64,000 nucleotides of DNA from Paractinoplanes rishiriensis (GTDB lineage: Bacteria; Actinomycetota; Actinomycetes; Mycobacteriales; Micromonosporaceae): NCBI RefSeq assembly GCF_016862375.1, contig NZ_BOMV01000007.1, forward strand, positions 186,001 to 250,000. Reading direction: 5' to 3'. The position numbers and the translations under genes were made by a program. Under the pieces are notes generated by a model. It saw only the letters and a list, made by a program, of their open reading frames with translations, was not told the DNA's origin and ran no database searches. This document shows, piece by piece, positions 25,711-34,866 of the stretch (the first letter of the stretch is position 1; each line of letters starts with the position of its first letter).

Positions 25711-27384
25711 TCAGCGGCGGCCGTAGCCCGGGTTGTCGAAGCGGCCGTCGGGGCGGCCGTTGCGGTCGGCGTAGCCGTCGTTGCGCTGCGGCGGGCGGTC
25801 CGGTCGACCGGACGGCTGGCCGTAGACGCCCTGCGGGCGCTGACCCTGCCCGCCGCCACCCTGCGGGCGCTGACCGCCGCCTTGGGGACGCTGCCCACCC
25901 TGCGGCGGGCGGCCGTACTGCTGGCCACCACCGCCGGCACCACCGCCGCCGCCGTAGACCGGCCCGCGCGGGCGTCCGCCCTCCTGCGGCCGGCCGTACT
26001 GCGGGCCCTGGCCACCGCCGCCATAAACGCCGCCGCCACCAACGCCGTTGCCACCAGCACCGCCGCCACCAGCGCCGTTGCCACCAGCGCCGCCGCGCTG
26101 GGCGCCGCCGCCGTACACCCCGCCGGGGCCACCCGGCGCCGGGCCGGAGCGCGCACCGCCGCCGTAGACGCCACCGCCGCCACCGCCACCGCCGCGCGGG
26201 CCGCCGACGCCGATCAGTTCGGTTTGCGGGCCGCCCGGCTCGGACGGGACGCGGTCGAGGTCGGCGGGGGGCAGCAGGGCCACCCGCTTGCGGTGCCGGG
26301 CGATGCCGAGCACGCCGGCGCCGACCAGCATCAGGCCGATGATGCCGACGCCGCCGACCAGGTACATGATCTGGTCGATGGTCAGGTCGGCGTACCAGGC
26401 CTTGCCGTTGCCGGAATCCGCGTCGGCGGCCGACTGCTTGACAACCGCGACCGTAGTGGCGGGGGTGTAGGAGAGGATGTAGTTGTCGGCCTCGGTGTCG
26501 CCGCTCATGTCCGAGACGGTGTAGAAGGTCTTGCCGTCGGCGCTGTAGGTGATGGCCTCGCCGAGCGTCTCATTGGGCAGGCCGGTGGTGCGCGGCTTGC
26601 CCTTCAGCGCGGCCAGCACGTCGTTGTCCTTGACGTCCCATTCCAGCGCGTCGGTGTAGGTGCGCAGCACGACCTTGCCGCCGCCGGGGGCGACCGCGCC
26701 GCCGTCGACGGTCTTGTTGCCGATGCGGGCGTACGGGTTGCCGGGCGTCTCGGTCGCCGACACCTGGAGGTCGCCGACCTTCTTCAGCGGGATGCCGGTC
26801 TCGTTGCCGGCCTCGAGGGCGGCGGACGGCTGGTAGATCGCGGCCGGCTTGCCGATCTCCTTGGTGACGATCAGCGGAATGTTGTCGCCGGTCAGCAGCA
26901 TCGCCTCGGCGTCGTGCGCGGCGCCCTCGGGATAGGCGAGGCGGTGGATCACCGGCTTCTTGGAACCGTCGGCCGGCATGGTCCAGAGCACGACCGTCTC
27001 GCGGCGCTCGTCCTTGTTGAAGTTGTTGTCGCCGATGTCGGCGATCCACAGCGTCCTGCCGTCCGGTGACAGGATCAGGTCTTCGGGGTCGCGTGGGCCG
27101 TTGCCGCTGTACGACACCTCATCGACGACCTTGCACTTGGTGTCGAGGAAGAAGACCTTCTTGTTGGCGTCGCGGTCGGTGCTGTCGTTGACCACGATGA
27201 AACCGGTCCTGGTCGCCACGATCCCGGACAGCTCGTCCAGCCGGTCATCGGTGATCTTGCAGACCTTCTTGCCCGCGGTCGCCTTGACGCTGACCGTAGG
27301 TGTCGGTTCCGCCGCAAACGCGCTGGACGGACCGGTCATCACCAGGCCGGAAGCCACGATGACCGGAAAGACGAGACGCCGCAT
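25711..27384 (-). CDS. Membrane protein: secreted beta-propeller-like domain, one TM helix, Gly-rich cytoplasmic tail
   Basis: 557 residues. A signal peptide (MRRLVFPVIVASGLVMTGPSSAFA) is followed by ~310 residues of repeated beta strands of six-bladed propeller look (ITDDRLDELSGIVATRTGFIVVNDS, DPEDLILSPDGRTLWIADIGDN, GEAITYSADGKTFYTVSD). One membrane helix (MYLVGGVGIIGLMLVGAGVLGI, ~341-363) then a basic stop follow. The last ~190 residues are low complexity: GGGGVYGGG units, then repeats of GRPPQGGQRPQGG. The outside domain may sense or bind something; the tail is probably disordered. No enzyme motif is visible and I do not recognise a named family. It stands between lexA and hflX on the opposite strand to lexA. 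Confidence 0.7.
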   Translation of the reverse strand: MRRLVFPVIVASGLVMTGPSSAFAAEPTPTVSVKATAGKKVCKITDDRLDELSGIVATRTGFIVVNDSTDRDANKKVFFLDTKCKVVDEVSYSGNGPRDPEDLILSPDGRTLWIADIGDNNFNKDERRETVVLWTMPADGSKKPVIHRLAYPEGAAHDAEAMLLTGDNIPLIVTKEIGKPAAIYQPSAALEAGNETGIPLKKVGDLQVSATETPGNPYARIGNKTVDGGAVAPGGGKVVLRTYTDALEWDVKDNDVLAALKGKPRTTGLPNETLGEAITYSADGKTFYTVSDMSGDTEADNYILSYTPATTVAVVKQSAADADSGNGKAWYADLTIDQIMYLVGGVGIIGLMLVGAGVLGIARHRKRVALLPPADLDRVPSEPGGPQTELIGVGGPRGGGGGGGGVYGGGARSGPAPGGPGGVYGGGAQRGGAGGNGAGGGGAGGNGVGGGGVYGGGGQGPQYGRPQEGGRPRGPVYGGGGGAGGGGQQYGRPPQGGQRPQGGGQRPQGGGGQGQRPQGVYGQPSGRPDRPPQRNDGYADRNGRPDGRFDNPGYGRR

Positions 27385-27456
27385 CCGATCAGTGTCGCAT
27401 GCGGCGTCCCATGCCGGTGTTACGCACGGATCAACGCAGGTCAGCAGGTGGCACGC

Positions 27457-28866
27457 TCAGTGCTGGAACGACTCCAGCTCGGCAGCGAGCCGCTCGTCAA
27501 CGCGTATCTGGAGCTCCGTGCCATCATCCAGATAGCGCGTATTCAGTACCTGACCGGATCGATGAATGTGAGCGACCAGGTCACCCCGGTCGTACGGCAA
27601 CAGCACCCGCATGTCGACCGCGGGACGCGGCAACTTGTCGGCGATGGCCGCGTGCAACTCGGCGATGCCGGACCCCGAACGGGCCGACACGAACACCGCG
27701 TCCGGCCACGTGCGCTTGAGCCGCAGCAGGGTCTCCTCGTCGGCGGCGTCCACCTTGTTGATCACCAGAAGCTCCGGGATCCGGTCGGCGCCGACCTCGC
27801 CGAGCACCTCGCGGACCGCGCTCACCTGACCGCCCGGGTCGGGGTGCGCGCCGTCGACCACGTGCACCACCAGATCGGCGTGCGCCACCTCTTCGAGGGT
27901 CGAGCGGAACGCCTCGACGATGTGGTGCGGCAGGTGCCGGACAAAGCCGACCGTGTCGGACAGCGTGTAGACCCGGCCGTCCTCCGCGGCGGTGCGCCGG
28001 GTGGTCGGGTCGAGCGTCGCGAACAGCGCGTCCTCGACCAGCACGCCCGCCTGGGTGAGCCGGTTGAGCAGGCTGGACTTGCCGGCGTTGGTGTAGCCGG
28101 CGATCGCCACGGCCGGTACGCCGCTGGCCTGCCGCCGCGAGCGCTTGGTCTGCCGTACGGTGCGCATGGCCTTGATCTCGCGCTTGAGGCGCGCGATGCG
28201 GGTGTTGATCCGGCGCCGGTCGGTCTCGAGCTTGGTCTCACCGGGACCACGCAGACCCACGCCGCCGCCCGCCCCGCCGGCGCGACCGCCGGTCTGCCGG
28301 GAGAGCGACTCACCCCAGCCGCGCAGTCGCGGCAGCAGGTACTGCAGCTGCGCGAGCTCGACCTGGGCCTTGCCCTCCTTGCTCTTGGCGTGCTGGGCGA
28401 AGATGTCCAGGATCAGCGCCGTCCGGTCGACGACCTTGACCTTGATCTGCTGTTCAAGGTTGCGCAGCTGGGACGGGGACAGCTCGCCGTCGCAGATGAC
28501 CGTGTCGGCGCCGGTGGCCAGCACCACGTCGCGCAGCTCGTCGACCTTGCCGCGGCCGATGAAGGTGGCCGCGTCGGGCCGGCCGCGCCGCTGGATGAGG
28601 CCCTCCAGCACCTGGGAGCCGGCGGTCTCGGCCAGCGCGGCGAGCTCGGTCAGCGAGTTCTCCGCGTCGGCGATCTTGCCTTCGGTCCAGACGCCGACCA
28701 GGACGACCCGCTCGAGCCGCAGCTGCCGGTACTCGACCTCGGTGACGTCGGTGAGCTCGGTGGAAAGGCCGGCCACCCGCCGCAGCGAGTGCCGCTCCTC
28801 GAGTTCCAGCTCACCCGTAGTCGGGTCCACCTCGTCAAGAACGGGTGTCTGGTAAGTGTTTCGCAA
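27457..28866 (-). CDS. hflX: Ribosome-splitting GTPase HflX
   Basis: 469 residues if started at TTG 28866, which is the only start placed 8 nt after GAGGAGG; the frame stays open far upstream but covers the promoter of the malic enzyme gene. The N-terminal HflX domain has ETAGSQVLEGLIQRRGRPDAATFIGRGKVDEL and DRTALILDIFAQHA. A coiled coil follows, then the glycine-rich linker GGVGLRGPGETKLETDRR. The GTPase domain carries Walker A GYTNAGKSS, DTVGF and NKVD. HflX binds and splits stalled 70S ribosomes under heat or antibiotic stress. Confidence 0.95.
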   Translation of the reverse strand: MRNTYQTPVLDEVDPTTGELELEERHSLRRVAGLSTELTDVTEVEYRQLRLERVVLVGVWTEGKIADAENSLTELAALAETAGSQVLEGLIQRRGRPDAATFIGRGKVDELRDVVLATGADTVICDGELSPSQLRNLEQQIKVKVVDRTALILDIFAQHAKSKEGKAQVELAQLQYLLPRLRGWGESLSRQTGGRAGGAGGGVGLRGPGETKLETDRRRINTRIARLKREIKAMRTVRQTKRSRRQASGVPAVAIAGYTNAGKSSLLNRLTQAGVLVEDALFATLDPTTRRTAAEDGRVYTLSDTVGFVRHLPHHIVEAFRSTLEEVAHADLVVHVVDGAHPDPGGQVSAVREVLGEVGADRIPELLVINKVDAADEETLLRLKRTWPDAVFVSARSGSGIAELHAAIADKLPRPAVDMRVLLPYDRGDLVAHIHRSGQVLNTRYLDDGTELQIRVDERLAAELESFQH

Positions 28867-29038
28867 AAGGGAACCTCCTCGGCCCGATCGTGACACGTCG
28901 TAGGGTCGAGCGCATCTACATAACCGGGCCGGCCGTTGCTCAATAGTGCCCAACTCAGCAGTAACCACCGGATTGGTTGCCGGCATTCCTGACGAGCAAG
29001 AATGCGGTGTACCCATCAAAGCCGGAGGACACACCGTG

Positions 29039-30496
29039 GTGACCACCCGCCTGCCCAGCGCAGGATTTTCGATCACGATCCGTATCGCCGTAACCGCTGA
29101 CGCCTCGTCCATCGGCCGGCTCACGACCTGCGTCGGCGAGGCCGGTGCAATCGTCACGGCGCTGGACGTGGTCGACTCCGACCCGACCCGCGTGCTGGTC
29201 GACCTCACCTGCGACACGGCCGACTCGAGCCACGCCGACCAGGTGGTCAAGCAGCTGGAGGAGCAGGACGGGGTGGACGTCCGCAAGGTGTCCGACCGCA
29301 CCTTCCTGCTGCACCTGGGCGGCAAGATCGAGGTGAGCTCCAAGGTTGCGCTGCGCAACCGGGATGAGCTGTCCCGTGCGTACACCCCTGGGGTTGCCAG
29401 GGTTTGTATGGCGATCGCGGAGAACCCGGCGGACGCGCGCCGGCTGACCATCAAGCGCAACACCGTCGCGGTGGTCAGTGACGGTTCCGCGGTGCTCGGT
29501 CTCGGCAACATCGGGCCGGCCGCGGCCATGCCGGTGATGGAGGGCAAGGCGGCGCTGTTCAAGCGGTTCGGCGGGGTGGACGCCTGGCCGGTGGTGCTCG
29601 ACACCCAGGACACCGACGAGATCGTCCGGATCGTCAAGGCGATCGCACCGGCGTACGGCGGCATCAACCTGGAGGACATCGCGGCCCCGCGCTGCTTCGA
29701 GATCGAGGCGCGGCTGCGCGAGCAGTTGGACATCCCGGTCTTCCACGACGACCAGCACGGCACCGCGATCTGCGTGCTGGCCGCGCTGACCAACGCGCTG
29801 CGGGTGGTGGGCAAAAATCTGGCAGCGGTACGCGTGGTGGTGTCCGGCGCCGGCGCGGCCGGCACGGCCATCATGAAGCTGCTGCTGCGTCAGGGCGTCG
29901 GCGACATCATCGCGTACGACCGGGAGGGCGCCCTGCACCGCGGCATGCCCGGCCTGACGCCCACCTGGCAGTGGCTGGCCGAGCACACCAACAAGACCGG
30001 CTACTCCGGCGACCTGCCGGGCGCGATCGCGGGTGCCGACGTCTTCATCGGCGTGAGCGCGCCCAACCTGCTCACCGGCGACGACATCGCCCGGATGGCC
30101 GACAAGTCGATCGTGTTCGCGCTGGCCAACCCCGACCCCGAGGTCGACCCGCGGGCCGCCCGCCAGCACGCCGCGGTGGTCGCGACCGGCCGCTCCGACC
30201 AGCCCAACCAGATCAACAACGTGCTGGCGTTCCCGGGTGTCTTCCGCGGCATGCTCGACGCGAGCGCCGAGGAGTTCACCGAGGAGATGGCGCTGGCCGC
30301 GGCCCGGGCGATCGCCGACGTGGTGGGCGAGGACAAGCTCAACCCCACGGTCATCGTCCCGAGCGTCTTCGACCCGCGGGTCACGCCGGCCGTGGCGGCC
30401 GCCATCCGGGCCGTGGTCCGCGGCGGCCACATCCAGCACAACGCGGCCGCCATCCCGGAGGCCGACCTCGAAGCGGCCCCGGAGGAGGCGTTCTGA
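29039..30496 (+). CDS. NAD(P)-dependent malic enzyme with N-terminal ACT-like domain
   Basis: 485 residues from GTG 29039; GTG 29036 is also possible, both following GGAGGA. Residues ~1-85 (FSITIRIAVTADASSIGRLTTCVGEAGAIVTALDVV) form an ACT-like domain, which suggests allosteric control by a small molecule. The malic fold follows: RDELSRAYTPGVARVC, GLGNIGPAAAMPVMEGKAALFKRFGGVDAWPV, FHDDQHGTAIC with metal-binding acids, and the NAD site VVVSGAGAAGTAIMKLLL. It converts malate to pyruvate and CO2. The 3' end converges on the GDPD gene. Confidence 0.94.
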   Translation: MTTRLPSAGFSITIRIAVTADASSIGRLTTCVGEAGAIVTALDVVDSDPTRVLVDLTCDTADSSHADQVVKQLEEQDGVDVRKVSDRTFLLHLGGKIEVSSKVALRNRDELSRAYTPGVARVCMAIAENPADARRLTIKRNTVAVVSDGSAVLGLGNIGPAAAMPVMEGKAALFKRFGGVDAWPVVLDTQDTDEIVRIVKAIAPAYGGINLEDIAAPRCFEIEARLREQLDIPVFHDDQHGTAICVLAALTNALRVVGKNLAAVRVVVSGAGAAGTAIMKLLLRQGVGDIIAYDREGALHRGMPGLTPTWQWLAEHTNKTGYSGDLPGAIAGADVFIGVSAPNLLTGDDIARMADKSIVFALANPDPEVDPRAARQHAAVVATGRSDQPNQINNVLAFPGVFRGMLDASAEEFTEEMALAAARAIADVVGEDKLNPTVIVPSVFDPRVTPAVAAAIRAVVRGGHIQHNAAAIPEADLEAAPEEAF

Positions 30497-30515
30497 CTCT
30501 GCCTGACTCTGCGGC

Positions 30516-31232
30516 CTAGCCCCAGGCGGTGAGCTCGGCGACGCGGTCGGTGATCAGGCCGGCCGCGCCCGCCGCGACCAGGGCGGTCCACTGGCCCACG
30601 TCGTTCGCGGTCCACGGCATCACCTCGATGCCGGCGGCGGTCAGCGCGTCCGTGGTGGCGCGGCCGGTGAGCACGTCGTCCAGCGACGGGTTGCAGCAGA
30701 CCACGCCCAGCTCGACGGCGAGCGGCACGGTCTCCTCGTCGTACCGCAGCCGGAGCAGGCCGCGCCGCACCTCGGGCGCGACCTCGCGGACCAGCCGGAC
30801 GATGTCCGGGTCGAAGCTCTGCACGATCGTGCGCGGCAGCAGGTCGCGTTCGGCCACCGCCTCGACGATCGCCTTCACCTCGGCCGGGCTGGCCGGCCGC
30901 TTGATCTCCAGAAGCAGCTCCGGTGCGGTGCCGGCCAGCAGGTCGAGCGTCGCCGCGAGGGTGGGCACCGGCAGTCCGGCGTAGGCGGGCGACAGCCACG
31001 ACCCGGCGTCGAATGCAGCAACCTCGGAAAACGACAAATCCCACACCTGCCCCGTGCCGTTCGTGGTGCGGTCGACGGTCCGGTCGTGGATCACCATCGG
31101 CACCCCGTCGGCCGTGGTGCGCACGTCGAACTCCACATGCGTGGCACCGGCCAGGACCGCCGCCGCGAACGCGGGCAGCGTGTTCTCCGGCGCCACGGCC
31201 GAGTAGCCGCGGTGCGCAACCCGGTACCGCAT
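30516..31232 (-). CDS. Glycerophosphodiester phosphodiesterase
   Basis: 238 residues. The GDPD signature is complete: AHRGYSAVAPENTLPAF at 6-22, HVEFDVRTTADGVPMVIHDRTVDRTT, LLLEIKRP, VQSFDP, and MPWTANDVGQW near the end, so the catalytic His pair and metal acids are present. There is no signal peptide, hence a cytoplasmic enzyme that splits glycerophosphodiesters into glycerol-3-phosphate and an alcohol. Its ATG overlaps the dapF stop (ATGA), so it is the third gene of the miaA-dapF-GDPD operon. Confidence 0.93.
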   Translation of the reverse strand: MRYRVAHRGYSAVAPENTLPAFAAAVLAGATHVEFDVRTTADGVPMVIHDRTVDRTTNGTGQVWDLSFSEVAAFDAGSWLSPAYAGLPVPTLAATLDLLAGTAPELLLEIKRPASPAEVKAIVEAVAERDLLPRTIVQSFDPDIVRLVREVAPEVRRGLLRLRYDEETVPLAVELGVVCCNPSLDDVLTGRATTDALTAAGIEVMPWTANDVGQWTALVAAGAAGLITDRVAELTAWG

Positions 31233-32179
31233 CAGCCGGCGACCTCACCGGCAGCGACGCCCGAGGCGCCCCCGCCGCCAGAAGCGGCGCCCGGACCCGG
31301 CGCGACCTCACCGGTGGCGACCAGGACCGCGGGGCCGGCCAGCCACCAGCGGCCGGTCTCGTCATGGGTGACCGTGAGCCGGCCGCCCGGGACGTCGACC
31401 GCGACCACCCCGGTGGAGCGGCCCGCGTCGCGCAGGGCCACCGCGCCGACCGCCAGCGCGCCGGTGCCGCAGGAGAGCGTCTCGCCCGAGCCTCGCTCGT
31501 AGACCCGCATGGCCACGTGCAGATCCGCGCTTTCGACCGGTTCGGCGCCGACCACGAACTCGACGTTGACCCCGGCGGCGAACAGCGACCGGTCGAAGCC
31601 GGGGGACACCGACAGGTCGAGCGACGACAGTTCCACGCCGTCGTGCAGGGTGCAGACCAGGTGCGGGTTGCCGCAGTCGACGGCCATGCCGGTGAAGGTC
31701 AGCGGGCCCACGGTCGCGGTGCTGGCCGCGTACACCCGCGGGGTTGTCATGTGCACCCGGATCTCGTCGCCCTCGACCACCGCGACCACGACGCCGGCTC
31801 GCGTGGCGATCGGCAGGCCCGACGGGCCGGGCGTGGCGAGGCCCTCGGACAGCAGGTAGCGGGCGAAGACGCGCACGCCGTTGCCGCACATCTCGGCGAC
31901 CGAGCCGTCGCTGTTGCGGTAATCCATGAACCACTCGGCCTCGGCCGCCATCGGAGAACCGTCCGGCTCCTTGGCGCTGCGCACCACGCGCAGCACGCCG
32001 TCACCGCCGATGCCGAAGCGGCGGTCGCACAGCTCGGTGACCCGCTGCGGGGTCAGCTCGAGGGCGCCGTCGGGGTCGGGGAGGATGACGAAGTCGTTGC
32101 CTGTTCCGTGGCCCTTTGTGAACTTGATATGGGGTTTTCCGCCGCGGGAAGGCTCAGTGAACAACACGCCACCCATCAT
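31232..32179 (-). CDS. dapF: Diaminopimelate epimerase
   Basis: 315 residues. It converts LL- to meso-diaminopimelate for lysine and peptidoglycan. The two active-site cysteines are C98 in EMCGNGVR and C237 in LSCGTGAL, and FTKGHGTGNDFV opens the fold. The start is taken as ATG 32179, which overlaps the miaA stop in ATGA and implies coupling. A GTG 18 nt further in would give a start closer to FTKGHGT and cannot be excluded. A Gly/Ala-rich tail (PGPGAASGGGGASGVAAGEVAG) is unusual for the family. Confidence 0.95.
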   Translation of the reverse strand: MMGGVLFTEPSRGGKPHIKFTKGHGTGNDFVILPDPDGALELTPQRVTELCDRRFGIGGDGVLRVVRSAKEPDGSPMAAEAEWFMDYRNSDGSVAEMCGNGVRVFARYLLSEGLATPGPSGLPIATRAGVVVAVVEGDEIRVHMTTPRVYAASTATVGPLTFTGMAVDCGNPHLVCTLHDGVELSSLDLSVSPGFDRSLFAAGVNVEFVVGAEPVESADLHVAMRVYERGSGETLSCGTGALAVGAVALRDAGRSTGVVAVDVPGGRLTVTHDETGRWWLAGPAVLVATGEVAPGPGAASGGGGASGVAAGEVAG

Positions 32180-33087
32180 CGCGCAGCCGCCAGAGCGTCC
32201 GCCACGAGCGTGTCCGAGGTCCCGTCCAGCCAGACCACCGCGGGGTCGCGCCGGAACCAGGATCGCTGCCGGCGCACGAACCGCCGGGTGCCCCGGACCG
32301 TCTCGGCCTTGGCGTCCGCCTCGGTCATCTCGCCGTCCAGCTGGGCGAGCGCCTGCTGGTAGCCGAGCGCGCGGCCGGCCGTCCGCCCCTCGCGCAGGCC
32401 GGCCGGTATCAGCCCACGGACCTCGTCGAGCAGGCCGGACTCCCACATCAGGTCGACCCGCAGCTCGATCCGCTCGTCCAGCTCGGCCACCGCCCGGTCG
32501 ACGCCGATCTGCACCGACTCGTAGTAGGGCGTGGGCTGCGGCAGCGAGGCGGTGAACGGGCGGCCGGTCAGCTCGATCACCTCGAGGGCGCGGACGATCC
32601 GGCGCCCGTTCGACGGCAGGATCTTGTCGGCCGCGGCCGGGTCCCAGCGCCGCAGCCGCTCGTACAGCGGGGCAGCGCCGCCGGTGGCCAGTTCCGCCTC
32701 GAGCCGGGCCCGGATGTCCGGATCGGTGCCCGGGAAGTCGAACTCCTCGAGGACCGCCCGGATGTACAGCCCGGAGCCGCCGACCAGCAGCGGCACCCGG
32801 CCGCGGGCCAGGATGTCGTCGATTGAGCGGCGGGCCAGCGCCTGATACTCGGCCACCGCCGCCGGCACCGTGACGTCCCAGATGTCGAGCAGGTGGTGGG
32901 GTACGCCGGAGCGCTCACCGACGGTCAGTTTGGCGGTGCCGATGTCCATCCCCCGGTAGAGCTGCATGGAGTCGGCATTCACCACCTCACCGCCCAGTTC
33001 CTGGGCCAGTGACACGCTCAGAGCGGACTTCCCCGCGGCGGTTGGTCCCACAACGGTGATCACGCGCGGAACTGTTCCGAACGGCAC
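32176..33087 (-). CDS. miaA: tRNA dimethylallyltransferase
   Basis: About 303 residues. MiaA adds the isopentenyl group to A37 of tRNAs reading UNN codons; MiaB, encoded at 34867, finishes the modification to ms2i6A. The P-loop GPTAAGKSALSV, the DMAPP-site NADSMQLYRGMDIGTAKL, HHLLDIWDV, LVGGSGLYIRA and the tRNA-binding C-terminal RGTRRFVRRQRSWFRRDP are all visible. No start has a clear ribosome binding site: GTG 33087, GTG 33063 and TTG 33162 are in frame, so a leaderless mRNA is possible. Confidence 0.95.
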   Translation of the reverse strand: MPFGTVPRVITVVGPTAAGKSALSVSLAQELGGEVVNADSMQLYRGMDIGTAKLTVGERSGVPHHLLDIWDVTVPAAVAEYQALARRSIDDILARGRVPLLVGGSGLYIRAVLEEFDFPGTDPDIRARLEAELATGGAAPLYERLRRWDPAAADKILPSNGRRIVRALEVIELTGRPFTASLPQPTPYYESVQIGVDRAVAELDERIELRVDLMWESGLLDEVRGLIPAGLREGRTAGRALGYQQALAQLDGEMTEADAKAETVRGTRRFVRRQRSWFRRDPAVVWLDGTSDTLVADALAAAR

Positions 33088-33268
33088 CGAGCAACCGTAA
33101 GACACTGTTGTGTCACGGTCATCGGCGGGCGCTTCCCCATAACCGGGTTGGACCTGTGACAATGCGCGAGAAAGAATGCCGATGGGAACCTTCGGCGTTC
33201 CACTGCGCTGTGGCGGTAGTCACCGGGTCCGACGGGGCCGGGTGGGGCCGGGAGACTGAGGACGGGTT

Positions 33269-34477
33269 ATGAACGACTGGACGGCCTTCGGGCGCGTGGA
33301 TGCCGACGGCACCGTGTACGTGAAGACCGCGGAGGGCGACCGCGTGGTCGGCTCCTGGCAGGCGGGCACCCCCGAGGAGGGGCTGGCCCACTTCGCCCGG
33401 CGCTTCGCCGATCTGGTTACCGAGGTCGACCTGGTCGAGGCCCGCCTCAAGTCCGGCGCCGCCGACGCGTCACATTCGCTCGCCAGCGTGAAGCGCCTGC
33501 GCGCCACGCTCGACGAGGCACACGTGGTGGGCGACATCGACGGTCTTGCCGTCCGGCTCGACAACCTCTCGACCGTGGCCGAGGAAAAGGCCGGCGAGGC
33601 CCGCGCGGCCCGCGAGGCGGCCCGCGGCGAGGCCCTGGCCCGCAAGACCGCGCTGGTCGAGGAGGCGGAAAAGATCGCCGCCGACGCCACCGGCTGGAAG
33701 ACGGCTGGCGACCGCCTCAAGGAGATCCTCGAGGAGTGGAAGACCATCCGCGGGGTCGACAAGAAGACCGACGGCGAGCTGTGGAAGCGCTTCGCCGCCG
33801 CCCGGGACGGCTTCACCCGCCGGCGCGGCGCCCACTTCGCCACCCTCGACGGCCAGCGCAAGCAGGCGCAGGGCGCCAAGGAGGAGCTGGTCAAGGAGGC
33901 GGAGAGCCTGGCCGACTCGACCGAGTGGTCGAGCACCGCCAACCGGCTCAAGGAGCTGATGACCGAGTGGAAGGCGGCCCCGCGCGCCGCCAAGGAGGCC
34001 GAGCAGCGCCTCTGGGAACGCTTCCGGGCCGCGCAGGACGCCTTCTTCACGCGACGCAGCGAGGTCTTCTCGGCCCGCGACGCCGAATACCAGGGCAACC
34101 TGGAAAAGAAGCAGGCCATCCTCGCCGAGGTCGAGGCCCTGGACGTCGACGCCGACCCGCGCGCCGCACAGAACAAGCTCCGCGACGCCCAGGCCGCCTG
34201 GCACGACGCCGGCCGCGTCCCCCGCGAGTCCGCCGCCGGCCTGGACCGCCGCTGGCGCGCCGCCGAGGACCGCATCCGGCTGGCGATGGACTCCGCGTGG
34301 CGCAAGACCACCCCGCAGGACAACCCCTTGCTCCAGCAGATGCGCGAGCAGGTGGCCGAGGCCGAGCAGCGTCTGGCCCGCGCCCAGGCGGCCGGCGACC
34401 AGCGCCGCATCAAGGAGGCCGAGCAGGCCCTGGCCTCCAAGCGCCAGTTCCTCTCCCTCGCCGAACAGGCCGGATAA
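33269..34477 (+). CDS. DUF349-repeat protein
   Basis: 402 residues, start ATG 33269 after GAGGACGG. After a short N-terminal beta part (WTAFGRVDADGTVYVKTAEGDRVVGSW) the protein is almost all charged helix. There are at least three DUF349 units: WKTAGDRLKEILEEWKTIRGVDKKTDGELWKRFAAARDGF, the copy at ~220-270 (RLKELMTEWKAAPRAAKEAEQRLWERFRAAQDAFF), and a third with LDRRWRAAEDRI. The C-terminus is a long coiled coil. DUF349 proteins such as YccK-type or HaaT-like ones are poorly known. It is divergent from miaA and sits between miaA and miaB. Confidence 0.88.
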   Translation: MNDWTAFGRVDADGTVYVKTAEGDRVVGSWQAGTPEEGLAHFARRFADLVTEVDLVEARLKSGAADASHSLASVKRLRATLDEAHVVGDIDGLAVRLDNLSTVAEEKAGEARAAREAARGEALARKTALVEEAEKIAADATGWKTAGDRLKEILEEWKTIRGVDKKTDGELWKRFAAARDGFTRRRGAHFATLDGQRKQAQGAKEELVKEAESLADSTEWSSTANRLKELMTEWKAAPRAAKEAEQRLWERFRAAQDAFFTRRSEVFSARDAEYQGNLEKKQAILAEVEALDVDADPRAAQNKLRDAQAAWHDAGRVPRESAAGLDRRWRAAEDRIRLAMDSAWRKTTPQDNPLLQQMREQVAEAEQRLARAQAAGDQRRIKEAEQALASKRQFLSLAEQAG

Positions 34478-34583
34478 AACCACAAAGCAGAGGTACGAGG
34501 TCAGCACCGGTCCCGTGGCGCACCGGCCGGGGCTCTGCATGGACCTGGCCGTAACGCCCCTTTCGCGTTATTGCATGGCCGGG

Positions 34584-34866
34584 CTACAACCCCTCGACGC
34601 CCATCGCGGCCAGGAAGACCATGCTGGTCCAGTCCGGGCGCACATCGGTGAGCGGGCCGGTGGTCAGCACGGCGGCCACGTTGCCGGCCAGGCCGCAGAA
34701 GATGCCGGCGGTGAGCAGGTGGACCGCGACCGGGCGGCGCGAGGTGCCGCCGCCGGTGATCCGCCGCCGGTGACCAGCCAGATCCAGATCGCGTTGCCCG
34801 TGTTGTCGAGGCCCAGCGCGGTCACCATCACCCACCAGGGCGACCGCTGCCCGCGCGGCGCCCGGT
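34584..34866 (-). pseudogene. Remnant of a small membrane protein, frameshifted
   Basis: Between the DUF349 and miaB genes lies a ~390-bp gap. On the minus strand it holds two membrane-like segments in different frames: RSPWWVMVTALGLDNTGNAIWI, then, after a frame change near 34750, PVAVHLLTAGIFCGLAGNVA with the ending MVFLAAMGVEGL (stop at 34584). The change falls at a near-tandem copy of GCCGCCGGTGA, which could have arisen by duplication. No start is visible after the miaB stop. The rest of the gap (34478-34583) shows only a weak TAACGC...GCGTTA stem. Confidence 0.55.

Noticed and set aside
28866..29874. In-frame extension of hflX to a possible 805-residue protein
   Set aside because: The added part lies opposite the malic enzyme gene, is low complexity and has no ribosome binding site; GAGGAGG before TTG 28866 fixes the start.
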